Below are positions 1 to 5,250 of a DNA stretch of 5,438 nucleotides, in pieces. Both the position numbers and the translations under genes were made by a program. This DNA comes from DATLAN01 sp035527455 (GTDB taxonomy: Bacteria; Planctomycetota; Planctomycetia; Pirellulales; Thermoguttaceae): contig DATLAN010000171.1 in assembly GCA_035527455.1 (NCBI GenBank), forward strand, positions 1-5,438, written 5' to 3'. Position 1 is the first letter of the stretch, and every line of letters starts with the position of its first letter. The notes under the pieces are model-generated. The model was not told where the DNA came from. It did not search any database and worked only from the letters and a program-made list of their open reading frames with translations.

Positions 1-58
1 TTGCCCGCCGGTGTGGAAGCAGCGCTTCTCTGCTCGGGCAACGGCGGGCAAGCCCGCC
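1..58. repeat. Cluster of GC-rich hairpins at the left edge
   Basis: Bases 1-10 (ttgcccgccg) are the exact reverse complement of 42-51. Inside that, gaagc at 16-20 pairs with gcttc at 24-28 around a 3-nt loop. An alternative hairpin pairs 43-49 with 52-58 (ggcgggc/gcccgcc, 2-nt loop). Read on the minus strand, the latter lies about 50 nt past the stop of the small basic ORF and could act as its transcription end, although no T-tract follows. It could equally be a dispersed palindromic repeat, and the element may continue beyond the left edge of the window. Confidence 0.45.
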
Positions 59-108
59 CGCTAAACCGATGCACTGAAACTAACGCAACTCATTGTCGAG
101 TCCGAACG

Positions 109-270
109 TTATCCGTCACGCTTCCACGTGGTTCCGCGCGCCGGCGAAGATCGGCCCGGCCTCGTCTTCTTCCCCGGTTTCGAGGCGACTCGGGCCTTCT
201 CCATCTTCTTGCGCAGGTGGGCAAACTTGGTGGCGGGCTTTCGGGCGGTTTTCTTTTGGTTTCTTGGCAT
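109..270 (-). CDS. Possible small basic protein, function unknown
   Basis: A 53-residue frame beginning MPRNQKKTARKPATK and ending TTWKRDG. I do not recognise a family. What is visible is a strongly basic composition (many Lys and Arg throughout, few acidic residues), no membrane segment, no signal peptide and no cysteines. Codon choice looks like that of real GC-rich genes (repeated aag, gcc, ctg, cgc), which is the main reason for listing it. The start is uncertain: no Shine-Dalgarno precedes the ATG at 270, and an in-frame upstream ATG at 312 would add 14 hydrophobic residues. GC hairpins at 43-58 lie beyond the stop on this strand. Such composition suits a nucleic-acid-binding protein, but that is inference only. 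It is divergent from the oxidoreductase gene and could be a remnant of a longer gene. Confidence 0.4.
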   Translation of the reverse strand: MPRNQKKTARKPATKFAHLRKKMEKARVASKPGKKTRPGRSSPARGTTWKRDG

Positions 271-428
271 TGCCGCGCAATTAAGGAGGGCTAGGGGCAA
301 CATTGCCATCATATCTTATCAGCGGCGAAAATGGAAACAGTTCGGAATACCCATTTCTGGGGGTGTCTTGACAGGAGGCCATCTCGACCCGTAACCTATC
401 TTGGGACCCGTATGGGAATGATGTCCAG
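271..428. other. Gene-free stretch upstream of the oxidoreductase leader
   Basis: No convincing gene is present. A strong Shine-Dalgarno-like string (aaggaggg, 283-290, + strand) and a second (aggagg, 373-378) are not followed by usable start codons at normal spacing. A small hairpin (ggcaa 296-300 with ttgcc 303-307) is present. The sequence is less GC-rich than its neighbours, consistent with an intergenic promoter region. Confidence 0.5.
368..397 (+). promoter_or_regulatory. Weak sigma-70-like promoter candidate for the oxidoreductase gene
   Basis: A perfect TTGACA (368-373) is followed after 18 nt by TAACCT (392-397), a poor -10 match. Transcription from here would start near 404 and place the whole inverted repeat 429-544 in the mRNA leader. 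A competing -10-like TATATT lies at 542-547 but has no recognisable -35 at the right distance. Planctomycete promoters are poorly defined, so this rests on consensus resemblance only. Confidence 0.25.
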
Positions 429-544
429 ATAGTAGGCATCTCGCTCCGCGAGATGTGGCCAATGAACATCCCCAGCTTTTCGAGCCACATCTCGCAGAGC
501 CACATCTCGCGGAGCCACATCTCGCGGAGCGAGATGGCTACTAT
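429..544. repeat. Large inverted repeat (31-bp arms) in the oxidoreductase leader
   Basis: Arm 429-459 is complementary to 514-544 with a single mismatch (G436 opposite G537). The uninterrupted core is 23 bp (437-459 with 514-536) and the spacer is 54 nt. Each arm also contains its own smaller palindrome: catctcg/cgagatg around a 5-nt loop at 437-455, and the same stem at 518-536. The right arm ends 26 nt before the Shine-Dalgarno at 571-575, so a folded transcript would carry a very stable stem just upstream of the ribosome site. It may be a small non-autonomous or REP-like dispersed palindrome, or a leader structure with a regulatory effect; the sequence alone cannot separate these. Confidence 0.8.
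482..526 (+). repeat. Three tandem 15-bp units (gagccacatctcgcR)
   Basis: Units occupy 482-496, 497-511 and 512-526. Each reads gagccacatctcgc plus a final base that is a, g and g respectively. A fourth partial start (gagc) follows at 527-530. The third unit forms part of the right arm of the large inverted repeat, and the first two could pair with the left arm as alternatives. The array probably grew by slippage of a piece of the palindrome. Direct abutment without spacers rules out a CRISPR array. Confidence 0.85.
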
Positions 545-585
545 ATTCAATCCGTCACCGCGAACCCGTCAGGAGATGCGTCATC

Positions 586-2322
586 ATGGCCGTGATTTAC
601 CGCGTCAACATGTCGGACCTTTCCGTTGCGGCCGAGGAGCCGAGCGAGGAATATCTCAAGACCGGCGGCCGAGGCCTGACTTCCGCCATCATCAACCACG
701 AGGTGTCGCCCACGTGCCATCCGCTTGCCGCCGAGAACAAGTTGGTTTTCGCCCCGGGAATCCTCACCGGGACGGGCGCCCCGTGCTCCGGCCGGCTCTC
801 GGCGGGGGCAAAGAGCCCCCTGACAGGTACCATCAAGGAAAGCAACTCCGGCGGAATGGGGGCTATCGCACTAGCCACGCTGGGGGTCAAGGCGATTATC
901 CTGGAGGGAAAACCGGCCGACGGGAAGCTCCACCGGCTGGTCGTCAACGCCGAAGGGGTCAAGATCGAGCCGGCCGATTCGCTGGCGGGATTGGGTAACT
1001 ACGACACCGTGGCCAAGATCTTCGAGGAGTTCGGCAACGAGGTCTGCTGCCTGAGCATCGGCCAGGCGGGCGAAATGAGGGTCTCCGCGGCCAGCATCGC
1101 CGTGACCGACGTCGAGGGACGCCCCACGCGGCACTGCGGCCGTGGCGGACTCGGCGCCGTGATGGGTTCGAAGGGCGTCAAGGCCGTCGTCATCGATCCC
1201 CGCGGAGGCGAGCGACCGAAACCGGTCGATTCGGAAGCCTTCAAGGCGGGTGCCAAGAAGTTCAACGCCGCGTTGAAGAGACACCCGGTCACCGGCGAAG
1301 GACTGCCCAAGTATGGAACCAACGTCCTGGCCAACGTCATCAACGCCGCCGGAGGCTATCCCACCCGGAACTTCCAGCAAGGACAGTTCGAGGGAACCGA
1401 AGCGATCAGCGGCGAGCGGCAGCACGACATCATCCTGGAGCGAGGCGGCCAGATCGCCCACGCCTGCCACAAGGGCTGCACGATCAAGTGCTCGCGGACT
1501 TACGTCGACGAGAAGGGCGAGTATGTGACCAAGGGACCCGAATACGAGACCATTTGGGCCCATGGAGCCGATTGCGGCATCGACGATCTCGACGCCATCG
1601 CCCAGATGGACCGGTTGGATGACGACTTCGGGTTGGACACGATCGAACTCGGCGCGACCATCGGCGTGGCCATGGAGGCCGGAATCATCCCGTTCGGTGA
1701 TGCCCAGGGCGCGATTGGGCTCTTGAAGGAGGTCGCCAAAGGTTCGCCGCTGGGTCACCTCCTTGCTTCCGGCGCCGAGGTGCTCGGCAAGGCGTACGGC
1801 ATTTCGCGGATCCCTACGGTCAAGGGCCAGGCGATGCCCGCCTACGATCCCCGGGCGGTCAAGGGGATCGGCGTGACCTATGCCACGTCCACCATGGGCG
1901 CCGATCATACGGCCGGTTATGCCGTAGCGTCCAACGTGCTGGGCATCGGCGGCAAGGTGGATCCGCTGAAGTCGGAAGGCCAGGTCGAGTTGAGCCGCAA
2001 TCTGCAGATCGCCACCGCCGCGATCGATTCGACCGGTTTGTGCCTGTTCGTGGCCTTCGCCGTGCTCGACGATCCGACGTGCCTGGAGGGGATCTGCGAG
2101 ATGCTCGGGGGGATGTACGGCTGCGAGTTCACCGCCGACGACTACCTGGCGATCGGGCGGACGACGCTCAGGCACGAGCGCAAGTTCAACACGGCGGCCG
2201 GGTTCTCGGCGGCGGACGATCGCGTGCCCGACTTCTGCAAGAAAGAAAAACTCGCCCCGCACGACGTCACGTTCGACGTGCCGGACGAAGAGCTGGACCA
2301 GATGTACAACTTCGTCGAGTAA
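586..2322 (+). CDS. aor: Tungsten-type aldehyde:ferredoxin oxidoreductase family protein
   Basis: A 578-residue cytoplasmic enzyme of the AOR family, which oxidises aldehydes to carboxylic acids (some members run in reverse or act on other substrates) using a bis-pyranopterin tungsten cofactor and one Fe4S4 cluster, with ferredoxin as usual partner. Visible signatures: GGRGL (27-31) and SPLTGTIKESNSGG (77-90) in the N-terminal cofactor-binding domain; CGRGGLGAVMGSK (184-196); cluster ligands C294, C298, C302 and C486 within DSTGLC (481-486); GPEYET (317-322); FGLDTIELG (348-356); PAYDPRAVKG (418-427); MGADHTAG (437-444) with the conserved histidine H441. The first three cysteines are spaced CX3CX3C, unlike CX2CX3C in Pyrococcus AOR. 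There is no signal peptide. The ATG at 586 follows AGGAG (571-575) with a 10-nt gap, and MAVIYRVNM matches the usual family start. Length is near the typical 600. Exact substrate is unknown. Confidence 0.93.
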   Translation: MAVIYRVNMSDLSVAAEEPSEEYLKTGGRGLTSAIINHEVSPTCHPLAAENKLVFAPGILTGTGAPCSGRLSAGAKSPLTGTIKESNSGGMGAIALATLGVKAIILEGKPADGKLHRLVVNAEGVKIEPADSLAGLGNYDTVAKIFEEFGNEVCCLSIGQAGEMRVSAASIAVTDVEGRPTRHCGRGGLGAVMGSKGVKAVVIDPRGGERPKPVDSEAFKAGAKKFNAALKRHPVTGEGLPKYGTNVLANVINAAGGYPTRNFQQGQFEGTEAISGERQHDIILERGGQIAHACHKGCTIKCSRTYVDEKGEYVTKGPEYETIWAHGADCGIDDLDAIAQMDRLDDDFGLDTIELGATIGVAMEAGIIPFGDAQGAIGLLKEVAKGSPLGHLLASGAEVLGKAYGISRIPTVKGQAMPAYDPRAVKGIGVTYATSTMGADHTAGYAVASNVLGIGGKVDPLKSEGQVELSRNLQIATAAIDSTGLCLFVAFAVLDDPTCLEGICEMLGGMYGCEFTADDYLAIGRTTLRHERKFNTAAGFSAADDRVPDFCKKEKLAPHDVTFDVPDEELDQMYNFVE

Positions 2323-2323
2323 A

Positions 2324-2345
2324 GCTGCGAAGAGTTTCTTCGAGC
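2324..2345 (+). terminator. Hairpin just after the oxidoreductase stop codon
   Basis: The stem gct-cgaaga / tcttcg-agc pairs 2324-2326 and 2328-2333 with 2337-2345, with G2327 bulged and a 3-nt loop. It begins two bases after the stop codon. No T-tract follows, so it is a poor intrinsic terminator; it may instead protect the 3' end or attenuate read-through into the lyase gene, which starts 40 nt downstream. Confidence 0.35.
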
Positions 2346-2384
2346 AAGAGCCGCTTGCCGTTTCGCACCCAAGGAGCCCCCGTC

Positions 2385-3842
2385 ATGCGACCCCGCCTCC
2401 TGACGGTCTTATTGCTATGCGCCCTGCCGGCTGCCGCTGCCCGTTCGAGCGAACCCGAACTCCGCAGCCGGGCGGCCGACTCGCTACGGAAGGCCTGCGA
2501 GTTCTTCCGCAACCACGTCGCCACCGAGGGGGGCTACCTGTGGCGATACAGCGAAGACCTGGCCACGCGTGAAGGGGAGGGCAAGGCATCCGACACGACC
2601 GTTTGGGTCCAGCCGCCCGGCACGCCTTCGGTCGGGATCGCGCTGCTGCGTGCTTATGAGGCCACCGGCGATCGGTACTACCTCGACGCCGCGCGGCAAA
2701 CCGGATATTGTCTCGTGCGAGGCCAACTACGAAGCGGCGGATGGGATTATCGCATCGAGTTCGACCCCGACCGCCGCAATCGCTACGCCTATCGCACCGA
2801 CGTCGGCACCGACGTCGGCACCGACGACGACGGGCGGAGAAACACGTCCACGCTCGACGACGACACGACGCAAGCCGCGTTGAGGCTGCTGATGCGGTTG
2901 GACAAAGTGCTCGATTTCCAGGACGCGAGGATCCACGAGGCGGCCGAGTATGCCCTTTCCCGACTGCTTCAGGTCCAGTATCCCATCGGGGCCTGGCCGC
3001 AGCGGTTCGATCGGCCGCCGGACGCCGAGCAGTTCCCGCCCGGGCAGGCCGCCTATCCCGACTCGTGGCCGCGGGCGTATCCCGGGCGGAGCTATTCGCA
3101 GGATTACACGTTCAACGACAACGCCATCGGCGACGTGATCGACGTGATGTTCGGGGCCTGGCGGACGTACGGGCAAGAGAAGTATCGCGCGGCGGCCGAA
3201 AGGGCGGGGGGGTTCATCCTGGCGGCCCAAATGCCCGAGCCGCAGCCCGCTTGGGCACAGCAGTACGACGCCGAAATGCACCCGGCCTGGGCGAGGAAGT
3301 TCGAGCCGCCTTCGGTCACCGGCGGCGAGTCGCAGGGCGTGATGCGGACCCTGATGCGGCTCTATCGCGAAACGGGCGAGCGAAAATACCTCGAGCCGAT
3401 TCCCCGCGCGATCGCCTATTTCCGCCGTTCGCGGCTTCCCGACGGGCAACTGGCACGCTTCTACGAACTGAAGACCAACCGGCCTCTCTACTTCACCAAG
3501 GATTACGAGCTGACCTACAGCGATGCCGACGTGCCGACGCACTACGCCTTCAAGGTGGGCAACGGCATCGACCGCATCGAGCAGGAGTATCAGCGATTGC
3601 TGAGCCTCGACCCGAGCCGGCTGCGACCCGAACCGGCGGAGTCCCCGGCGAAAGCGTCGCCGGGACAGATCGCGGCCGTTCGCGCGGTCATTGCCGCCAT
3701 GGACGACCGGGGCCGCTGGGTGGAAGAGGGACCGCTGAAGTATCATGGTCCCGACGATCCGACCCGCCGCGTGATCGATTGCCGCACGTTTATCACGAAC
3801 ATCGCAGTCCTCAGCGACTATTTGGCCACGACACCGGACTGA
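2385..3842 (+). CDS. Secreted pectate lyase-like protein, PL10 family (alpha/alpha toroid)
   Basis: A 485-residue protein resembling family 10 pectate lyases, which cleave de-esterified polygalacturonate by calcium-assisted beta-elimination. The N-terminus (MRPRLLTVLLLCALPAAAAR) is a clear signal peptide, cleaved around residues 19-21, so it acts in the periplasm or outside. Motifs in family order: SGGWDY (117-122), LDDDTT (157-162), QYPIGAWPQ (198-206), YTFNDNA (241-247) and ARFYELKTNRPLY (357-369). The aspartates of the DDDTT and TFND regions and the arginine of ARFYE lie where PL10 enzymes place calcium-binding and catalytic residues, so activity is plausible. An acidic TDVGTDVGTDDDG segment (138-150) precedes the first motif. 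Residues 400-485 are an extra C-terminal stretch I cannot assign. The ATG at 2385 is chosen because AAGGAG (2371-2376) sits 8 nt before it and the signal peptide begins there. It lies 62 nt after the oxidoreductase gene, possibly co-transcribed. Confidence 0.8.
   Translation: MRPRLLTVLLLCALPAAAARSSEPELRSRAADSLRKACEFFRNHVATEGGYLWRYSEDLATREGEGKASDTTVWVQPPGTPSVGIALLRAYEATGDRYYLDAARQTGYCLVRGQLRSGGWDYRIEFDPDRRNRYAYRTDVGTDVGTDDDGRRNTSTLDDDTTQAALRLLMRLDKVLDFQDARIHEAAEYALSRLLQVQYPIGAWPQRFDRPPDAEQFPPGQAAYPDSWPRAYPGRSYSQDYTFNDNAIGDVIDVMFGAWRTYGQEKYRAAAERAGGFILAAQMPEPQPAWAQQYDAEMHPAWARKFEPPSVTGGESQGVMRTLMRLYRETGERKYLEPIPRAIAYFRRSRLPDGQLARFYELKTNRPLYFTKDYELTYSDADVPTHYAFKVGNGIDRIEQEYQRLLSLDPSRLRPEPAESPAKASPGQIAAVRAVIAAMDDRGRWVEEGPLKYHGPDDPTRRVIDCRTFITNIAVLSDYLATTPD
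2796..2826 (+). repeat. In-frame 12-bp tandem repeat inside the lyase gene
   Basis: The unit accgacgtcggc occurs exactly at 2796-2807 and 2808-2819, followed by a 7-base partial copy at 2820-2826. Each unit encodes Thr-Asp-Val-Gly and starts on a codon boundary (residue 138), so unit gain or loss keeps the frame. It lies in an acidic stretch shortly before the LDDDTT motif. Confidence 0.9.
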
Positions 3843-3867
3843 AGTACTCGAACTGTAAGCGGCGAGT

Positions 3868-4054
3868 CGAAAATGGGGACTGGCTCCGGGCCGTGTTTCG
3901 ACTCCAAAATCGCGAAGAACGTATGTCGGCCCGGTGCCTGTCCCCTTTTTCGACGGCTTTCCGAGTGGACCGCCCGAAAAAGGGGACAGGCACCGTCGGC
4001 AACGCGAAATACCACTGCAAAACGACATCTCGACGGAGCCAGTCCCCATTTTCG
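3868..4054. repeat. REP/BIME-like doublet of two long inverted hairpins
   Basis: Four copies of an 18-base core of type AAAAWGGGGACWGGCWCC lie in alternating orientation. Hairpin 1 pairs 3868-3893 with 3927-3952 (26 positions, three T-T mismatches). Hairpin 2 pairs 3975-3998 with 4031-4054 (24 positions, three A-A mismatches at the equivalent places). Alternatively, the outer arms pair perfectly (3868-3888 with 4034-4054, 21 bp) and so do the inner arms (3932-3952 with 3975-3995, 21 bp). Hairpin 2 is therefore an inverted copy of hairpin 1 with a diverged loop. Similar GGGGACAGGCACC palindromes are, to my recollection, REP elements moved by RAYT-type Y1 transposases; no transposase is encoded here. 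The element starts 25 nt after the lyase stop and ends 48 nt before the sulfur-carrier gene, where it could stabilise the upstream mRNA or limit read-through. Confidence 0.88.
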
Positions 4055-4102
4055 GGCTCCCACACTTACGGCTTGAGTGAAGTACGAGAAGGCTCGCCAG
4101 AA

Positions 4103-4336
4103 ATGCCCCAAGTCAAAGTCAGCTTGTACGCAACGTTACGCCAATACGTCGGCGGCGCCGCGGTCGTCGAGGTCGAGATCGCCCCGGGGCAAACGGTGGA
4201 ACAGCTCCTGGGCCAATTGAACGTCCCGGTCGGTCAGACCCGCGTCATGTTCATCAACAACCGCGCCGCCAGGCTAACCGACCCGCTTCAAGGTGGCGAG
4301 CGGCTGGACGTCTTCCCGGGAATCGGCGGCGGGTGA
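4103..4336 (+). CDS. MoaD/ThiS-family sulfur carrier, probably for tungsto/molybdopterin synthesis
   Basis: A 77-residue ubiquitin-fold (beta-grasp) protein. The family is adenylated and thiocarboxylated on its C-terminal Gly-Gly and donates sulfur, in the MoaD branch to form the dithiolene of molybdopterin. Seen here: a first strand VKVSLYATL (4-12), the helix region TVEQLLGQL (31-39), VMFINNRAA (48-56), a GGERLDVFPG turn and strand (64-73), and the terminal GIGGG that provides the activated tail. Length is normal for the family. The ATG at 4103 follows a GAGAAGG purine stretch (4086-4092) with 10 nt spacing. MoaD-like genes accompany AOR genes elsewhere (for example aorD in Aromatoleum), so the AOR gene on the same strand makes cofactor supply the best reading. 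ThiS (thiamine) is the main alternative. No activating E1-like (MoeB/ThiF) gene or MoaE is in the window. Confidence 0.88.
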   Translation: MPQVKVSLYATLRQYVGGAAVVEVEIAPGQTVEQLLGQLNVPVGQTRVMFINNRAARLTDPLQGGERLDVFPGIGGG

Positions 4337-4345
4337 ACTTGTGAG

Positions 4346-4366
4346 CTGGGTCGATCAGTCGACCAG
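4346..4366. terminator. Hairpin between the convergent sulfur-carrier and repressor genes
   Basis: ctgg (4346-4349) and tcga (4351-4354) pair with tcga (4359-4362) and ccag (4363-4366), with G4350 bulged and a 4-nt loop. It sits in the 56-nt gap between two convergent stop codons, where a bidirectional terminator is expected. No T-tract is visible in either direction, so termination is inferred from position and folding only. Confidence 0.35.
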
Positions 4367-4392
4367 GATCGGCAACCACGCGGAAGCCATGA

Positions 4393-4776
4393 TCAAGCTC
4401 CTCTCTTGCGGGCCTCCTCGATCAGAAGCGTCAAACGCTGCAACTCGTCGGGTCGCATCTGCGAATCGGGTTGCGCCAAATGGGCGGCCACCGCCTTCTC
4501 CAGCGATCCGTCGAAGAACGTCTGCAATACGCCCTTGAAGGCCGATTGGCCGGCCCGACGACGTGCCCGAACCGGCTGATAAACGAACTCGCGGCCCCGC
4601 TTCTCGTGCCGCAGGTGTCCCTTCTCCTCCAGAATCCGCAACAACGTGCGGACCGCCGTTCGCGAGGGCGGGTCGGGCAGATCCTGCCAGACTTCGGTCG
4701 CGGAGGCCTCGCCGCGGGCGTACACGACGCTCATGATCTGCCGTTCCCGCCGGCTGAGATCTTTCTGCTCGTCCAT
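4393..4776 (-). CDS. BlaI/MecI-family transcriptional repressor
   Basis: A 127-residue DNA-binding protein of the Penicillinase_R type; length is typical. An N-terminal winged helix is evident: SRRERQIMSVVYA (8-20) as helix 1, ASATEVWQDL (24-33) as helix 2, SRTAVRTLLRILEEKG (38-53) as recognition helix, and the wing around LRHEKRGREFVYQPV (55-69). The C-terminal half (from about 77) carries the amphipathic helices used for dimerisation, including DELQRLTLLIEEARK (110-124). Family members bind operator dyads as dimers and are usually inactivated by proteolysis triggered by an M56 (BlaR1/MecR1) membrane sensor encoded directly downstream. No such gene follows here: the stop is 56 nt from a convergent gene. 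The ATG at 4776 is supported by AAAGGA (minus strand, 4788-4783) 6 nt upstream. Targets are unknown; it need not relate to beta-lactams. Confidence 0.92.
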   Translation of the reverse strand: MDEQKDLSRRERQIMSVVYARGEASATEVWQDLPDPPSRTAVRTLLRILEEKGHLRHEKRGREFVYQPVRARRRAGQSAFKGVLQTFFDGSLEKAVAAHLAQPDSQMRPDELQRLTLLIEEARKRGA

Positions 4777-4846
4777 CCAGCATCCTTTTGCGATGTCCAG
4801 CCCCGGTTGAAATCACTCCCAAAGGCCGTGTCGCCAAACAGCCAAG

Positions 4847-4898
4847 TTTTCAACCTCTTTGTCGGCGTTCGTCAAGGAGCGGTGCCAATTTTTTGGCA
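4847..4898 (-). promoter_or_regulatory. Candidate promoter and palindromic operator of the repressor gene
   Basis: On the minus strand TTGACG (4875-4870) is followed after 17 nt by the weak TGAAAA (4852-4847). Just upstream, TGCCAA-tttt-TTGGCA (4883-4898) is a perfect 6-bp dyad. A second 8-bp inverted pair, ggttgaaa (4805-4812) with tttcaacc (4848-4855), brackets the start-proximal region. Repressors of this family usually autoregulate through dyads near their own promoter, but neither dyad matches the TACA/TGTA-type operator known for BlaI, so assignment is tentative. The T-rich dyad could also serve as a + strand hairpin. Confidence 0.25.
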
Positions 4899-4942
4899 TT
4901 TTATCGCGAAGGCTCGTCGTGGCCCGATTCATCGGAGCCGGA

Positions 4943-5250
4943 TTGCCGGGGCCGCATGAATTCGGTCACTCCCACCTGACCCGTCGATGGGCGAAGAAGA
5001 TTCGTGGAAAGTTTCACTACTTCACTTCGGCGGCTGGGACGATCCCGAGGGTGCGCTGCAGCGATACCTCGACCAACGAGACGACCTGCACGCCGGACGA
5101 ACACCCCGGGCGAGCGGCGACGGGTTGACGGTGCGTGACTTGGCAAACCAGCTCCTGACCGCCAAGAAGCGACAAGCCGAAGCTGGAGAGATCTCGCTGC
5201 GGACGTTCCAGGATTATCACTCGACATGCCGACGTGTGGTCGAGACACTG
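4943..5250 (+). pseudogene. Tyrosine recombinase (phage-type integrase) remnant, frameshifted and truncated
   Basis: The first frame (from TTG 4943, or the TTG at 4859) reads HLTRRWAKKIRGKFHYF, then breaks. A frame two bases out of register continues GGWDDPEGALQRYLDQRDD, LHAGRTPRASGDGLTVRDLA and NQLLTAKKRQAEAGEISLRTFQDYHSTCRRVVETL, in pieces. Together these match the start and core-binding (SAM-like) domain of integrases common in planctomycetes. The break is an exact 5-bp duplication, acttc-acttc, at 5019-5028; removing one copy restores HYFGGWDDPEGAL. Family resemblance ends at about 5250, before the catalytic domain with its R-H-R-Y residues, which is absent. The recombinase cannot be functional. 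A weak CGGAG (4933-4937) precedes TTG 4943. The remnant is divergent from the repressor gene and marks a site of past mobile-element activity. Confidence 0.75.

Noticed and set aside
109..270. Histone-like identity suggested by the TARKPATK string in the small basic frame
   Set aside because: Short lysine-rich strings match histones by chance; nothing else supports homology.
283..290. Strong Shine-Dalgarno-like aaggaggg on the + strand
   Set aside because: No ATG, GTG or TTG follows at a usable distance with an open frame, so it is not a start signal for a gene.
482..526. CRISPR array
   Set aside because: The 15-bp units abut without spacers and one is part of a larger inverted repeat; no cas genes are visible.
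404..585. Molybdenum/tungsten cofactor riboswitch upstream of the oxidoreductase gene
   Set aside because: The leader folds as a simple long inverted repeat with tandem units; I see none of the multi-helix layout expected of the Moco riboswitch, and the repeat explains the structure.
871..2262. A 463-codon open frame on the minus strand opposite the oxidoreductase gene
   Set aside because: It is antisense to a protein with unmistakable AOR motifs over its whole length; long antisense frames are common in GC-rich coding DNA and its translation shows no recognisable domain.
2727..4049. A 440-codon minus-strand frame across the lyase gene and the hairpin doublet
   Set aside because: Antisense shadow of the lyase gene that runs on through palindromic repeats; the translation is low-complexity and has no family features.
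2708..4102. A long upstream extension of the sulfur-carrier frame
   Set aside because: The extension overlaps the lyase in another frame and is Arg/Ala-rich noise; the MoaD/ThiS fold starts precisely at the ATG at 4103, which has a plausible ribosome site.
3818..4111. Small open frames on both strands within the hairpin doublet (translations such as MGTGS, KRGQAP, GACPLF)
   Set aside because: They are translations of the repeated palindromic core and have no independent gene features.
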